Assembly: GCA_014799465.1 (NCBI GenBank) | Contig: JAAVHZ010000001.1 | Location: 1 to 64,000, forward strand | Length of the DNA stretch: 64,000 nt | Direction: 5' to 3' | DNA from: Lachnospiraceae bacterium | GTDB taxonomy: Bacteria; Bacillota; Clostridia; Lachnospirales; Lachnospiraceae | In this document: positions 45,621-54,446 of the stretch, one piece after another | Layout: each line of letters begins with the position of its first letter | Numbering within the stretch: the first letter of the stretch is position 1 | Translations under genes and position numbers: made by a program | Notes under the pieces: model-generated | What the model saw: only the letters and a program-made list of their open reading frames with translations | Told to the model about the DNA's origin: nothing | Databases searched by the model: none

Positions 45621-46447
45621 AATGCTTCACCTGCTTTCTTCAATTCTTCCATTGCTGCTTTATATTTTTCATCGTCAGGTGCACTTCCATGCCATTCCGC
45701 ACGGTTTTCCATAAATGATACACCTTTACCCTTAACACTCTTTGCAATAATGGCAGTCGGCATACCTTTTGTGTCCCTTGCCTCTTTAAATGCAGCCGAA
45801 AGTGAATCAAAATCATGTGCATCCACATTTATAACATGAAAATTAAATGCTTCAAATTTTTTATCTATAGGATATGGCGAGCATACATCCTTAATATCTC
45901 CATCTATCTGTAAACCGTTATTGTCAACGATAACTACGAGATTATCAAGTTTTCTGTGTCCTGCAAACATTGCAGCCTCCCATACCTGACCTTCCTGAAT
46001 CTCTCCGTCACCAAGCAGTGTGTACACCCTATATGAATCACCGCTCATCTTAGCTGACAAAGCCATGCCTGTGGCTACAGATATTCCTTGTCCCAACGAA
46101 CCGCTGGACATATCTACACCTAATGTTCCTTTCATATCAGGATGTCCCTGAAGGTATGAGCCCACATGCCTTAAAGTCTCTAAATCTTTTACCGGAAAAT
46201 ATCCTCTATGTGCCAGAACAGAATATAATGCCGGTGCCACATGTCCCTTTGACAGCACAAAACGGTCTCTGTCCTCCTTTTTCGGATTTTCAGGGTCAAC
46301 ATTCATTTCTTCATAATAGAGATAAGTCATAATATCTGCTGCCGAAAGCGAACCGCCTGGATGACCGGATTTTGCACTATGAACAGCCGTAACTATCCCC
46401 TGCCTTACCTCATTTGCAATTTTCTGAAGTTCTTTGTTATTCATCAT
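45608..46447 (-). CDS. Transketolase, N-terminal subunit
   Basis: A 279-residue TPP-binding half. It has SGHPGGSLSAADIMTYLY, KGHVAPALYS and the TPP/metal motif GDGEIQEGQVWEAAMFAGHRKLDNLVVIVDNN. ATG 46447 follows AAGAGG; the open frame to 46465 has no ribosome site. The two subunit genes overlap by 13 bp and are translated together. A palindromic mobile element (copy 3) lies 105 bp upstream, and its hairpin could affect expression. Confidence 0.93.
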   Translation of the reverse strand: MMNNKELQKIANEVRQGIVTAVHSAKSGHPGGSLSAADIMTYLYYEEMNVDPENPKKEDRDRFVLSKGHVAPALYSVLAHRGYFPVKDLETLRHVGSYLQGHPDMKGTLGVDMSSGSLGQGISVATGMALSAKMSGDSYRVYTLLGDGEIQEGQVWEAAMFAGHRKLDNLVVIVDNNGLQIDGDIKDVCSPYPIDKKFEAFNFHVINVDAHDFDSLSAAFKEARDTKGMPTAIIAKSVKGKGVSFMENRAEWHGSAPDDEKYKAAMEELKKAGEALCQK

Positions 46448-46552
46448 AAACCTCTTTTCAACCAAAATTGTATATATGATATTTTTACGTCATAAACTAT
46501 ATCACATCATTTAATAATAATCCAGAGTTTTTATAAAAATATACATATTATT

Positions 46553-46675
46553 GTAACAGTTCAGCCATGCCAATGTCGGGCGTCCGCCCTATAGAGAATA
46601 ATATATAATAATTTCTTAGTGAGCAAGCTCCCACGAAATTATTATATATTATTCTCTGCATGGCTAAACTGTTAC
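46553..46675. repeat. Palindromic MITE-like element, copy 3
   Basis: Ends GTAACAGTTCAGCCATGC and GCATGGCTAAACTGTTAC (one mismatch). Core hairpin identical to copy 1, same orientation. Its right end directly touches the stop codon (46676-46678) of the DUF4143 ATPase gene. No clear target duplication. As an RNA it could act as a terminator-like structure between the ATPase and transketolase genes. Confidence 0.82.
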
Positions 46676-47887
46676 TTAATATTCAGAACTGAGCAGGAAA
46701 TCCGCAATGTGCATCGTCTTAATGCCTTCGTAATTTCCTCCTGCAAATTCATCTGCCCGAAGAACATATTTTGGATAATTATCGTGTATTTCAAGCAGAC
46801 GCTCATACTCTCGTTTTTCCGTCTTTTCAGAACGAATCTCCAGCGTAACCTGAACATAGATTTTTTCGTTTTGCCTTGCTGCCACAAAATCAATCTCTCC
46901 GTTGTTGATTTTACCCACATTAACGGTGTATCCTCGTCGGCAAAGCTCCAAATACACGATGTTTTCAAGGCTTGCTGCGAAACTGTCAGCGTTATATCCG
47001 AGGACACTGTACCGCAAGGCAACATCTGCAAGATAGAATTTTTCCTGTGTTTTCAGGATTTCCTTTCCGTGCAAATCATACCGTGAGCAGCGGTGGAGCA
47101 AATATGCCTTTTCCAGCTTTTCCAAATAGCTGTATACTGTCTCATTGTCAATGGCCCGACGCTCCGATTTCAAATAGTCCGCAATCGACTTCGCAGAAAA
47201 AGTATTGCCCACATTATTGAAGGTGTATTTTACAACACGCTCTAACTGGTCGATTTTCCTGATTTGATTTCGTTTTACGATGTCTGAAAAAATCGTTGAA
47301 TTGTATATATCCCTGACAATCGTATAGATTTCATCCTGAGAATACTCCTGCAAATGGGTTGCGGGGAAACCTCCCAAACGAACATAGTTGGCAAGCTCAT
47401 TTTGGGGATTAGCGACTGTAGTATACTTCGACTTGAACATCAGGTATTCACCAAAGGATAGGGTGAAAATTCGAAAGGAAATATATCTTCCAGTAAGATA
47501 TGTTGATATTTCGGAGGACATCATTCGAGAGTTAGAACCCGTTATATACAGGTCAACATCAAAATCCGACGCCAACGAATTGACAACCTTTTCCCAGCCT
47601 GTAATTTCCTGAACTTCATCAAGAAATAAATATGTCTTGCCATCAGGTGAAAGCTGCTCCTTTAACTGAGCATACATCTGCTTCGCTGTCATATCCTCAT
47701 ATTCCATGGAATCGTAACGGCAGATTATAATACGCTCATCGGGAACCTCCCGCTCCGTTTTCAGCTTTTCCATAATCATTTTCAATATTGTAGACTTTCC
47801 GCAGCGGCGTACTCCTGTAAGTATCTTCACAAAAGGAGCATCCACATAAGCCATTATTTTATCTACATACATAGGTCTGTAAATCAT
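46676..47887 (-). CDS. AAA-type ATPase with DUF4143 domain
   Basis: A 403-residue protein. Walker A is LTGVRRCGKST (about residues 22-32), Walker B is TYLFLDEVQEI (about 88-98), and LYITGSNSRMMSSEI follows. The DUF4143 domain fills the C-terminal half and ends in a PD-(D/E)XK-like segment (GEIDFVAARQNEKIYVQVT). The function of the family is not established. ATG 47887 follows GGAGGTGGT; the longer frame to 47965 starts with no ribosome site. Codon usage looks more GC-rich than its neighbours, hinting at recent gain. Its stop codon abuts the palindromic element. Confidence 0.85.
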   Translation of the reverse strand: MIYRPMYVDKIMAYVDAPFVKILTGVRRCGKSTILKMIMEKLKTEREVPDERIIICRYDSMEYEDMTAKQMYAQLKEQLSPDGKTYLFLDEVQEITGWEKVVNSLASDFDVDLYITGSNSRMMSSEISTYLTGRYISFRIFTLSFGEYLMFKSKYTTVANPQNELANYVRLGGFPATHLQEYSQDEIYTIVRDIYNSTIFSDIVKRNQIRKIDQLERVVKYTFNNVGNTFSAKSIADYLKSERRAIDNETVYSYLEKLEKAYLLHRCSRYDLHGKEILKTQEKFYLADVALRYSVLGYNADSFAASLENIVYLELCRRGYTVNVGKINNGEIDFVAARQNEKIYVQVTLEIRSEKTEKREYERLLEIHDNYPKYVLRADEFAGGNYEGIKTMHIADFLLSSEY

Positions 47888-47938
47888 TATGACCACCTCC
47901 ACCTGTAAAGAAGTATATCGCAAAACTTGCAAATTTAC

Positions 47939-47973
47939 AAATAGTTTTACGGTTTGTAACCGCAAAACTATTT
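47939..47973. promoter_or_regulatory. 16-bp inverted repeat upstream of the DUF4143 ATPase
   Basis: AAATAGTTTTACGGTT / AACCGCAAAACTATTT are 16-bp arms with one mismatch and a 3-bp spacer, 52 bp before the start codon. A half-similar CGCAAAACT also occurs at 47919. Candidate operator. Confidence 0.5.
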
Positions 47974-48017
47974 AACGTTTTATTTGATTACGGATTTAAT
48001 ATACAAAAAATGTACAA

Positions 48018-48551
48018 TTATTCCTTCCAACCGACATAATACCAATTATCCTTCAGCTTTTTTAAATTATACTCCTTATCTATATTCTGCAAATATGACT
48101 TTAACAAATTATAATCTTTGCACCAATAAATATTATAATCCCGGCAAAAAGCATGTTCCCAATCATAAACAAAATCAATTATCTCATATCCTTCAAACAA
48201 CCGACCTCTGCAAAGGTCAAGACTTGTGTTTTCAATTTCACTTAACAAATCCAGACTCTCTGCCACATCTTTATCTGATATATCATAAGATTGTGAAAAA
48301 ATGCTGCTGTCCGGATCTGAAAAATAATAGTACCATTTCCTATTACCATTTACAGCCATCACTATATTTAACTGCTCATTTTCCTGCATTTGTTGTATTA
48401 TAAAGTCTTTTATAACTGCATAGGACTCAAATTTTTGTTTAAATTCTTTTTGTGCTTCTCCCTGTTTAGAATTATTCCATATAGTGTATGCGGTTATGAT
48501 TGTTAGAAGGAATATTAGAGTTACAAATATAATCTTAGTTGGCTTTTTCAT
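48018..48551 (-). CDS. Membrane-anchored hypothetical protein
   Basis: A 177-residue protein with an N-terminal signal anchor (about residues 6-25) and an extracytoplasmic acidic, Tyr/Trp-rich domain (WYYYFSDPDSS, FVYDWEHAFC). ATG 48551 follows GGAGGTTTT. No family is recognised. It stands alone between the ATPase and the bacteriocin operon. Confidence 0.6.
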   Translation of the reverse strand: MKKPTKIIFVTLIFLLTIITAYTIWNNSKQGEAQKEFKQKFESYAVIKDFIIQQMQENEQLNIVMAVNGNRKWYYYFSDPDSSIFSQSYDISDKDVAESLDLLSEIENTSLDLCRGRLFEGYEIIDFVYDWEHAFCRDYNIYWCKDYNLLKSYLQNIDKEYNLKKLKDNWYYVGWKE

Positions 48552-48716
48552 AAAACCTCCAATCTGCTGCATTATATGCCAGTTCTTTTATCCGTTGTGC
48601 TGTTTTTGATTTATTATATATGATTTTCATATAAAGCTCTACACTTTATACATTTATAAATTCGTTTTTAATCATTAATATGATAATCCGGATAATTTTT
48701 TAAAAATACATAATTA

Positions 48717-49556
48717 TCACTTTTTCATCGTACCTTTCACCCAAAACCGGATGAAACAATACAATACTATAAAAATAGCTATAATAAATATTCCTGTATG
48801 ATATGTATAATAGCCATTTACTTCATAACGTAAAGGCTTTCCAAACACTTTTATTTTCTCCATATACGAAGACAAATACGCTACCACATTGCAAAGCAAG
48901 TGTGCAGCAATACTATACCATATATTCCCTGTTTTTTCATATAAGCAAGCAAATATAAAACCTGCCAGTGCACATGACAAAAATCCTTGAACACCATATC
49001 CATGTAATACTGCAAACAATATACTGGTAAGTATCATTGCTGCTGCCACACCAAACTCCTTTTTTAAAGAACCGTACAGACATTTTCTAAACAGTATTTC
49101 CTCAGACACAGGTGCGATAACTATGCTGGATACCGTTACTATAAGATTTTCCATAACATTCATTGTTTTATCAAATTCGGTTATTCCTCTTGGTATATAA
49201 CCTGCCATATTTGGCATCAGCCGTGATAACACAAACGTCGAAACTACTTCAAAAACAAATCTACATATGCACACCGCAACCAAAGAATAAACGCACATCA
49301 TTTTTACATACACTTCTTCTTTTGTATTTAAACAAACATTCCATCTGTCGCTTCTTTTCATATATAGCCACAAAATGCAGGTTCCCAATACTATTCCAAT
49401 AGTTCCACTCATATATGTACTGAAATATTCTGACATTTCGACATTTCCTGCATTTCCTAACATAGTAAGAAATATTGTAGCAATCAATATTCCTACAATT
49501 ATAGCAGCCATTGTAGCTGTTACTAATATCAAATTTCTTCCTAACCTTTCTAACAC
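48717..49556 (-). CDS. CPBP family intramembrane metalloprotease
   Basis: A 279-residue protein with about eight transmembrane segments. CPBP (Abi/CaaX) motifs are SEEILFRKCLYG (Glu152, Glu153, Arg157), FAVLHGYG (His185) and a late AAHLLCNVV. The start is GTG at 49556 behind GGGGTGACATA. It is the last gene of the bacteriocin operon, 38 bp after the HlyD-like gene. CPBP proteins in such operons serve in self-immunity or peptide processing, so immunity is a good guess here. Confidence 0.85.
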   Translation of the reverse strand: MLERLGRNLILVTATMAAIIVGILIATIFLTMLGNAGNVEMSEYFSTYMSGTIGIVLGTCILWLYMKRSDRWNVCLNTKEEVYVKMMCVYSLVAVCICRFVFEVVSTFVLSRLMPNMAGYIPRGITEFDKTMNVMENLIVTVSSIVIAPVSEEILFRKCLYGSLKKEFGVAAAMILTSILFAVLHGYGVQGFLSCALAGFIFACLYEKTGNIWYSIAAHLLCNVVAYLSSYMEKIKVFGKPLRYEVNGYYTYHTGIFIIAIFIVLYCFIRFWVKGTMKK

Positions 49557-49594
49557 TATGTCACCCCTTGTTCTAAATTCATATCACTATTATT

Positions 49595-51079
49595 TCAATC
49601 TATTAAATCTATTTTTTTTAATAAATATGTTAAAACATTTTCTTCATCTGTTACAATCTTTGCCTGACATGCCATACCATTCATTAGCTCTCCCGCATCA
49701 CCATTCTTATCTTTAACAATAGTATTGTCACAGTTGACTCTGACTAAATAATATGCACTGCCGGCTGTCTCATCTATAGTAATATCTTTTGAAATATTTT
49801 CTACTTTTCCGGCTAAATATCCATATTCATTTGAAGGATAAGCCGAAATATCAAATTTTACATCCTGCCCTGCTTTAACTTTTGCAATGTCTGAATTCTC
49901 TATATATACTTCGGCATAATAATTTGCATCTTCTTTTGGATAGATTTTTCCAATATTCATTCCTTCCTGAATATACGAACCTTTTTTTATATCCTGATTT
50001 AAATAAAAATATCCTGTTGTATTTGCCGTAATACTACAATTATTATTTTTTATATCATAACTATTAAGCTGATTCATACATTCTTCAGCCTTATTCTGAT
50101 ATGTTAGTAATTCAGCAGCAATATTACTTTTTTCAGTAAGTATTTTAATTTGTTTTTCATTTGAATTGTCTGATGTCTCCAAATTTTCAAGTTCCAGCTG
50201 TGCAGAAATCTGATTTGTACTTAATGATAAAATCGTATTATCTATACTCTCAATCTGTTGCTCTATGGAAGAAATCTCTTGTAGTTCCATATCAGATAAC
50301 GCCTGCTCTTTTTCCTTTTCTAAAGCTTCTGCCTTTTCAACATCTTCTTCCTGTTTCCTGAAGCTGTCTAACTGCGAATCATACTGATTTTCCATAAGAT
50401 TATATTTAGATATGTAACTGCTTACAATACTGTTATAGTACGCATCATTCTCATCAAATTTATTTTGTCTGCTAAGAACGCATTCCTCAACCTGCCTCAA
50501 TTTTAATACCTTTGAATTATACTGCTGTACCAATCCGTTTATACTATTAAGATTTTTCTGATATATATCTTTCCTTCCCTGTATATCTTGATTATTAATA
50601 TTAATGTTACTTATCAATAACTTTTTTCTATCAATAAACTCTTGATAATATCGATTCTCTTTTAGTGATTCCGGTAAAATACCTTCATCGTCAACGGACT
50701 TACTATATGCTTTTAAAATCTCAATTCGTTCATTTATTTCTGCAAGTTTATTTTTACAGACTTCAATCGTATCACCTAATGATTCAACATCTACAACAAA
50801 CAAAACTTCTCCTTCTTCAACAAATTGACTATTTTTCACATTACTTTTTTCTACTTTTCCCGATACATTACTGCTTACCTCATATATTTCTTCACAACTC
50901 TTAAATATTCCGTTACTTTTAACAACTATATCTATTTTAAAAAAAGTCATCCATACAACAGCTATTATAAGTAAAGCCAAAACACTATATATAGTATAAA
51001 CCATAAAAGGATTAGCTTTTGTTTCATATACTTCTGTACTGTCACTCATATCTTTCATATTAATGATAATTGGTTTCAT
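49595..51079 (-). CDS. HlyD-like bacteriocin secretion accessory protein
   Basis: A 494-residue membrane fusion-type protein. One transmembrane helix (about residues 24-45) is followed by a first half of the lipoyl-like domain (VKSNGIFKSCEEIYEVSSNV), a long coiled coil (about 95-355), and a second half with NSDIAKVKAGQDVKFDISAYP. This is the layout of accessory proteins that link C39-peptidase ABC exporters to the outside. ATG 51079 follows AAGGAG. It lies 1 bp after the exporter stop codon, so it is coupled to it. Confidence 0.9.
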   Translation of the reverse strand: MKPIIINMKDMSDSTEVYETKANPFMVYTIYSVLALLIIAVVWMTFFKIDIVVKSNGIFKSCEEIYEVSSNVSGKVEKSNVKNSQFVEEGEVLFVVDVESLGDTIEVCKNKLAEINERIEILKAYSKSVDDEGILPESLKENRYYQEFIDRKKLLISNININNQDIQGRKDIYQKNLNSINGLVQQYNSKVLKLRQVEECVLSRQNKFDENDAYYNSIVSSYISKYNLMENQYDSQLDSFRKQEEDVEKAEALEKEKEQALSDMELQEISSIEQQIESIDNTILSLSTNQISAQLELENLETSDNSNEKQIKILTEKSNIAAELLTYQNKAEECMNQLNSYDIKNNNCSITANTTGYFYLNQDIKKGSYIQEGMNIGKIYPKEDANYYAEVYIENSDIAKVKAGQDVKFDISAYPSNEYGYLAGKVENISKDITIDETAGSAYYLVRVNCDNTIVKDKNGDAGELMNGMACQAKIVTDEENVLTYLLKKIDLID

Positions 51080-51080
51080 T

Positions 51081-53285
51081 TTAATCTTTCTCCTTATCAG
51101 CATCCAATGTTTGCTGTTTTACCAGTTCTGCATATTTACCACCTGATTTACAAAGTTCCAAATGTGTTCCGCTTTCTATTATTTTTCCATTTTCCATTAC
51201 ATAGATTTTGTCACAGTTCTTAATCGTACTTAATCTATGTGCAATAAAAATAGTTGTCATATTTTTGCAAAACTCATTAATTGTATTATCTAATGCTCTT
51301 TCTGTAATAGAATCTAAATTACTTGTAGCCTCATCCAATATCAGAACATCTGGTTTTTTCAACATCGCTCTCGCTATTGCAAGTCTCTGCCTTTGTCCGC
51401 CCGAAAGATTTGCACCATTTTCCTCCAATCTTGTCTCATACCTGAGTGGCAGTTCATTTATAAAATCATGTGCCTGTGCCAATTTCGAAGCTTCTATAAT
51501 ATCATCCATAGTGGGATTATCCATCCCCAAAGTAAGGTTATCAAATATACTGCCACTAAATAAAAATGTTTCCTGTGGAATATATGCTATCTTCTCTCTT
51601 AATACTTCAATTCGAATATCTTCAATATTATTTTTATTAATTAGTATTTCTCCTGTCTCAGCCGAATATAAATGCAACAATAATTTTGACAAAGTAGTTT
51701 TTCCTGAACCACTTTCTCCCACAAAAGCAACCTTCTGTCCTTTTTCAATCTTAATATTTATATTTTCAAGAACCTGTTTTCTTGTACCATATCTAAAATT
51801 CAGATTTTTTATTTCAATATCTCCTGCAATGCTTTCAGGAGACATTTTTTTATATTCCGTCTCATTTTTTTCTGCTTCCAAATCCAGTATTTCTCCAAGC
51901 CTATCCGCTGCAACAACAGCAGTTTGTAATTGTGGTTGTAAATCAATAAGGTTTTTCACAGGCTCTAAAAAATATGCCAAAAGCGAATTAAATGTAATTA
52001 ATGCACCAATTGTCATACCGCCATTAATAACGCTGACTCCACCTGCCCATAAAATAATGGTTCCACCAATCAGTTCTACAAATGATTTTAGAGAATCCTG
52101 CAAGTTACTTACCCAGCTTAATTTGAAAATACTTCTTAAAAGTTTTACAAATTTAATTTCTGTTTCCCTGTTTGCTTTTCGTTCAGCATTATACACTTTA
52201 ACCGTCTGTATTCCATTTAATGATTCAACCATATATGATGTCAGTTGTGCATTATCTTCCATTTGCTTACGGTTAAGCTTTTCATACCATTTATTAAAAA
52301 CTGCAACAATTATGATATACAAAATAATTACTATTATTGTAATTCCAAATAGTTTTGCATTTTGAATATATAATATTATGGCACCTGCAACCGCCATTAT
52401 TGTATCAATCATTATTGTAAGTGCTGCTCCTGAAATAGCATCTCTTACCTTTCCTGCATCATTAAATCTTGAAATAATCTCTCCAACCTTTCTTGTCCCA
52501 AAGAAATTCATCGGAAGTTCAAGAACATGCCTATAATATCCAAGAAGCAAGGCTATATCTAATTTTTGGCTTAAATATAGCAATAGATGTGAGCGAAACG
52601 CATTTAATACTACTTTAAAAACATTAAGTAAAATAACTCCTATTGATAATGTTGTCAGTGTTTTTCTAAGTCCATCCGGCAGCACACTGTCAATAAGTTC
52701 TTTAAAATAAAATGCTCCCAGTATACCTAATATTGTATATACCAGAGATGCCACAAAGATATGCAGCAAAAGCCTTTTCTGAGGTAACAATAAATAAAAA
52801 AAGCGACCAAATAATCCTTTCGTTTCATTCCCCTTCTTAAATGTTTCATTTTTAACAACAAGAATAAGAACTCCACTCCATTGATATTTGGGAGGCTTTC
52901 CTTCTTCATGAATCTCTCCAAAAAATTCTTCCGGCTTAAGTTTTACAATTCCGACTCCCGGATCTGCAATAATCACTTTTGTTTTTGTAATTTTATGAAT
53001 AACCACATAGTGCAACAGATTCCCATCTACAATTACATGTGCTATACAAGGCAGAGGAAAATCTGAAAAAAACGCTTCTTTATCACCTCTTACTCCTTTT
53101 GCACTAAAACCTAACTGTTCTGCTGCTTTTATTACACCATATGCATTTGTACCTTGTTGATCTGTTCCTGCAATCTCACGAATCTTTGTTATCCCAACTT
53201 TATATCCATTCTGCTTACAAACAGTTGCCAGACATGCTGCACCACAATCCGTAATGTCATGCTGCTTTATACAGTAGTATTTCAT
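51081..53285 (-). CDS. Peptidase-containing ABC transporter (bacteriocin exporter)
   Basis: A 734-residue PCAT. The N-terminal C39 peptidase has catalytic Cys14 in DITDCGAACLATVC, His in LHYVVIHKI and Asp in IADPG. Six transmembrane segments follow (about residues 155-440), then the ATPase domain with GESGSGKTT, LSGGQRQRLAIARAML and VLILDEATS. It cuts double-glycine leaders and exports the mature peptides. Two suitable precursors lie just upstream. ATG 53285 follows AGGTGAAAAG; the frame extends to 53303 without a good site. Confidence 0.94.
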   Translation of the reverse strand: MKYYCIKQHDITDCGAACLATVCKQNGYKVGITKIREIAGTDQQGTNAYGVIKAAEQLGFSAKGVRGDKEAFFSDFPLPCIAHVIVDGNLLHYVVIHKITKTKVIIADPGVGIVKLKPEEFFGEIHEEGKPPKYQWSGVLILVVKNETFKKGNETKGLFGRFFYLLLPQKRLLLHIFVASLVYTILGILGAFYFKELIDSVLPDGLRKTLTTLSIGVILLNVFKVVLNAFRSHLLLYLSQKLDIALLLGYYRHVLELPMNFFGTRKVGEIISRFNDAGKVRDAISGAALTIMIDTIMAVAGAIILYIQNAKLFGITIIVIILYIIIVAVFNKWYEKLNRKQMEDNAQLTSYMVESLNGIQTVKVYNAERKANRETEIKFVKLLRSIFKLSWVSNLQDSLKSFVELIGGTIILWAGGVSVINGGMTIGALITFNSLLAYFLEPVKNLIDLQPQLQTAVVAADRLGEILDLEAEKNETEYKKMSPESIAGDIEIKNLNFRYGTRKQVLENINIKIEKGQKVAFVGESGSGKTTLSKLLLHLYSAETGEILINKNNIEDIRIEVLREKIAYIPQETFLFSGSIFDNLTLGMDNPTMDDIIEASKLAQAHDFINELPLRYETRLEENGANLSGGQRQRLAIARAMLKKPDVLILDEATSNLDSITERALDNTINEFCKNMTTIFIAHRLSTIKNCDKIYVMENGKIIESGTHLELCKSGGKYAELVKQQTLDADKEKD

Positions 53286-53373
53286 CTTTTCACCTATATT
53301 CATCCTATTATTAATTATTTTTTCTTTTAACCAGATACGTCAAACTTCCTATTTTATCACCGCCTTAATTTTT

Positions 53374-53410
53374 AAAAAGGGTAAGAACAAGCTACTTATC
53401 CTACCCTTTT
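53374..53410 (-). terminator. Hairpin between peptide genes and exporter
   Basis: AAAAGGGTA...TACCCTTTT with a loop of about 19 nt, followed by TAAAAATT on the minus strand. It may be a partial terminator that lowers exporter expression relative to the peptides. Confidence 0.45.
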
Positions 53411-53450
53411 ATGTATTTAGATTTAAATACTACATAATCCATAAACTTAT

Positions 53451-53491
53451 AAAAATAACTAACCCACATTTAACAATTAATGCAGGTTAGT
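53451..53491 (-). terminator. Terminator after the peptide genes
   Basis: On the minus strand ACTAACC...GGTTAGT (7 bp plus inner AT pairs) followed by TATTTTTAT, 27 bp after the second peptide gene ends. Confidence 0.6.
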
Positions 53492-53518
53492 AACAATCAT
53501 TAGTTGTCTTAATATGTA

Positions 53519-53719
53519 TTAAAACCTCCTGCCGCCACCTCCACAAGCGTTTCCATTTGTACTAATATGAAAACCTTTACGACTACAATAATTATCCCTT
53601 AATTTTTTTCCAACGTAATAAGCTAAATCATATGCCAAATCTCCAGGACCTCCACCTGATATATTTTCTAATTCACTTATTTCCATATTCTTAAAGCTAA
53701 TGCCATAATTACTTTCCAT
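53519..53719 (-). CDS. Double-glycine bacteriocin precursor, peptide 2
   Basis: A 66-residue precursor. The leader MESNYGISFKNMEISELENISGG ends in the double-glycine cleavage motif (ELENISGG, about residue 23). The mature peptide of about 43 residues begins GPGDLAYDLAYYVGKKL, contains two Cys (YCSR and NACG, possible disulfide) and ends GGGGRRF. The start ATG 53719 shares the TAATG stop-start with peptide 1, and AAGGAAATA precedes it. A longer frame to 53743 is inside peptide 1. It forms a two-peptide class II bacteriocin pair with its neighbour by position. Confidence 0.82.
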   Translation of the reverse strand: MESNYGISFKNMEISELENISGGGPGDLAYDLAYYVGKKLRDNYCSRKGFHISTNGNACGGGGRRF

Positions 53720-53895
53720 TATTTCCTTCCACCTGCTTTCCATCCTGCTTTAAATCCTCTATATAACTGATAACCCAAATCGCATGCACAATACACACCG
53801 CCTATTGCAATTATAACAGAAACCGGATTTCCGCCATTTACTTCAAAATTATCATTATCTGATAATTCAACAAATTTATTTGTATCAAAATCCAT
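53719..53895 (-). CDS. Double-glycine bacteriocin precursor, peptide 1
   Basis: A short gene (58 residues). The leader MDFDTNKFVELSDNDNFEVNGG is acidic and ends in Gly-Gly at residue 22. The mature part begins NPVSVIIAIGGVYCACDLGY and continues to KAGWKAGGRK. It holds two cysteines (CAC) and two GxxxG motifs (GFKAG, GWKAG), the helix-packing motif typical of two-peptide class IIb bacteriocins. GGAGAAAAATT precedes the ATG. Its stop overlaps the ATG of peptide 2 (TAATG). Upstream lies a small membrane protein gene, 21 bp away. Confidence 0.78.
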   Translation of the reverse strand: MDFDTNKFVELSDNDNFEVNGGNPVSVIIAIGGVYCACDLGYQLYRGFKAGWKAGGRK

Positions 53896-53916
53896 AATTT
53901 TTCTCCTTACCTATAT

Positions 53917-54162
53917 TTAATTAATACTGAAATAGCACTTCATTATACTGGAAATAATAAATAATAATAAACAGACCACAATAACAGATTTCTTCTGCTG
54001 TTTAATTTTTCCTGAATAATATATCAGTAAAGTTCCAATCGTTCCTAATTGGACTATGTCTAATATATAATTTTTCCTAAAACAAACAGAACAAACAACT
54101 CCTATTATTGATATTAGAATAAAAAATATGCCGAATGCAAATTTTACATCAATTCGTTTCAT
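53917..54162 (-). CDS. Small membrane protein of the bacteriocin operon, possible immunity protein
   Basis: An 81-residue protein with three predicted transmembrane helices (about residues 5-24, 35-50, 58-77) and basic loops. ATG 54162 follows GGGAGGAAAA. It is the first gene after the LytTR-type promoter and lies 21 bp before peptide 1. Size and topology match bacteriocin immunity proteins, but its position first in the operon is less usual, and the CPBP protein is an alternative immunity candidate. Confidence 0.62.
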   Translation of the reverse strand: MKRIDVKFAFGIFFILISIIGVVCSVCFRKNYILDIVQLGTIGTLLIYYSGKIKQQKKSVIVVCLLLFIISSIMKCYFSIN

Positions 54163-54337
54163 ATATTTTCCTCCCATTTAACCCTTATTATTTAAAATTA
54201 CATACATGAAAATTGCTTTTTACGGTATTCTTTTAAATATTTCAGAAAAAGTAAATTTCTTATCCCGGGACTTTTCCTAAATTATTTTTATTTGATATTT
54301 CGATTCATTTCCACATTACCGAACCGAAACCTTGTGC

Positions 54338-54366
54338 ATTATAATATCTCTTATTTTTAATGTCAA
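54338..54366 (-). promoter_or_regulatory. Consensus promoter of the bacteriocin operon
   Basis: TTGACA (54361-54366) and TATAAT (54338-54343) with exactly 17 bp between them. It drives the small membrane protein and peptide genes. Confidence 0.75.
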
Positions 54367-54370
54367 CATC

Positions 54371-54405
54371 TCATGCACGAATGATGTCGATTTATGCACA
54401 AACGA
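54371..54405. promoter_or_regulatory. LytTR-type direct repeat
   Basis: TCATGCACGAATGA (54371-54384) and TTATGCACAAACGA (54392-54405) start 21 bp apart, two helical turns, immediately upstream of the -35 box. LytTR-domain regulators bind such spaced direct repeats, and a LytTR regulator gene ends 42 bp further upstream (54447). Confidence 0.6.
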
Positions 54406-54446
54406 TAACTAAAATTATATTGGAACAATCCCCTTAGATTTTCTTA

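Noticed and set aside
51208-52365. A 385-residue open frame on the plus strand opposite the exporter
   Set aside because: It lies fully inside the well-supported exporter gene, is rich in Ser and Phe as antisense frames usually are, and has no domain or ribosome site.
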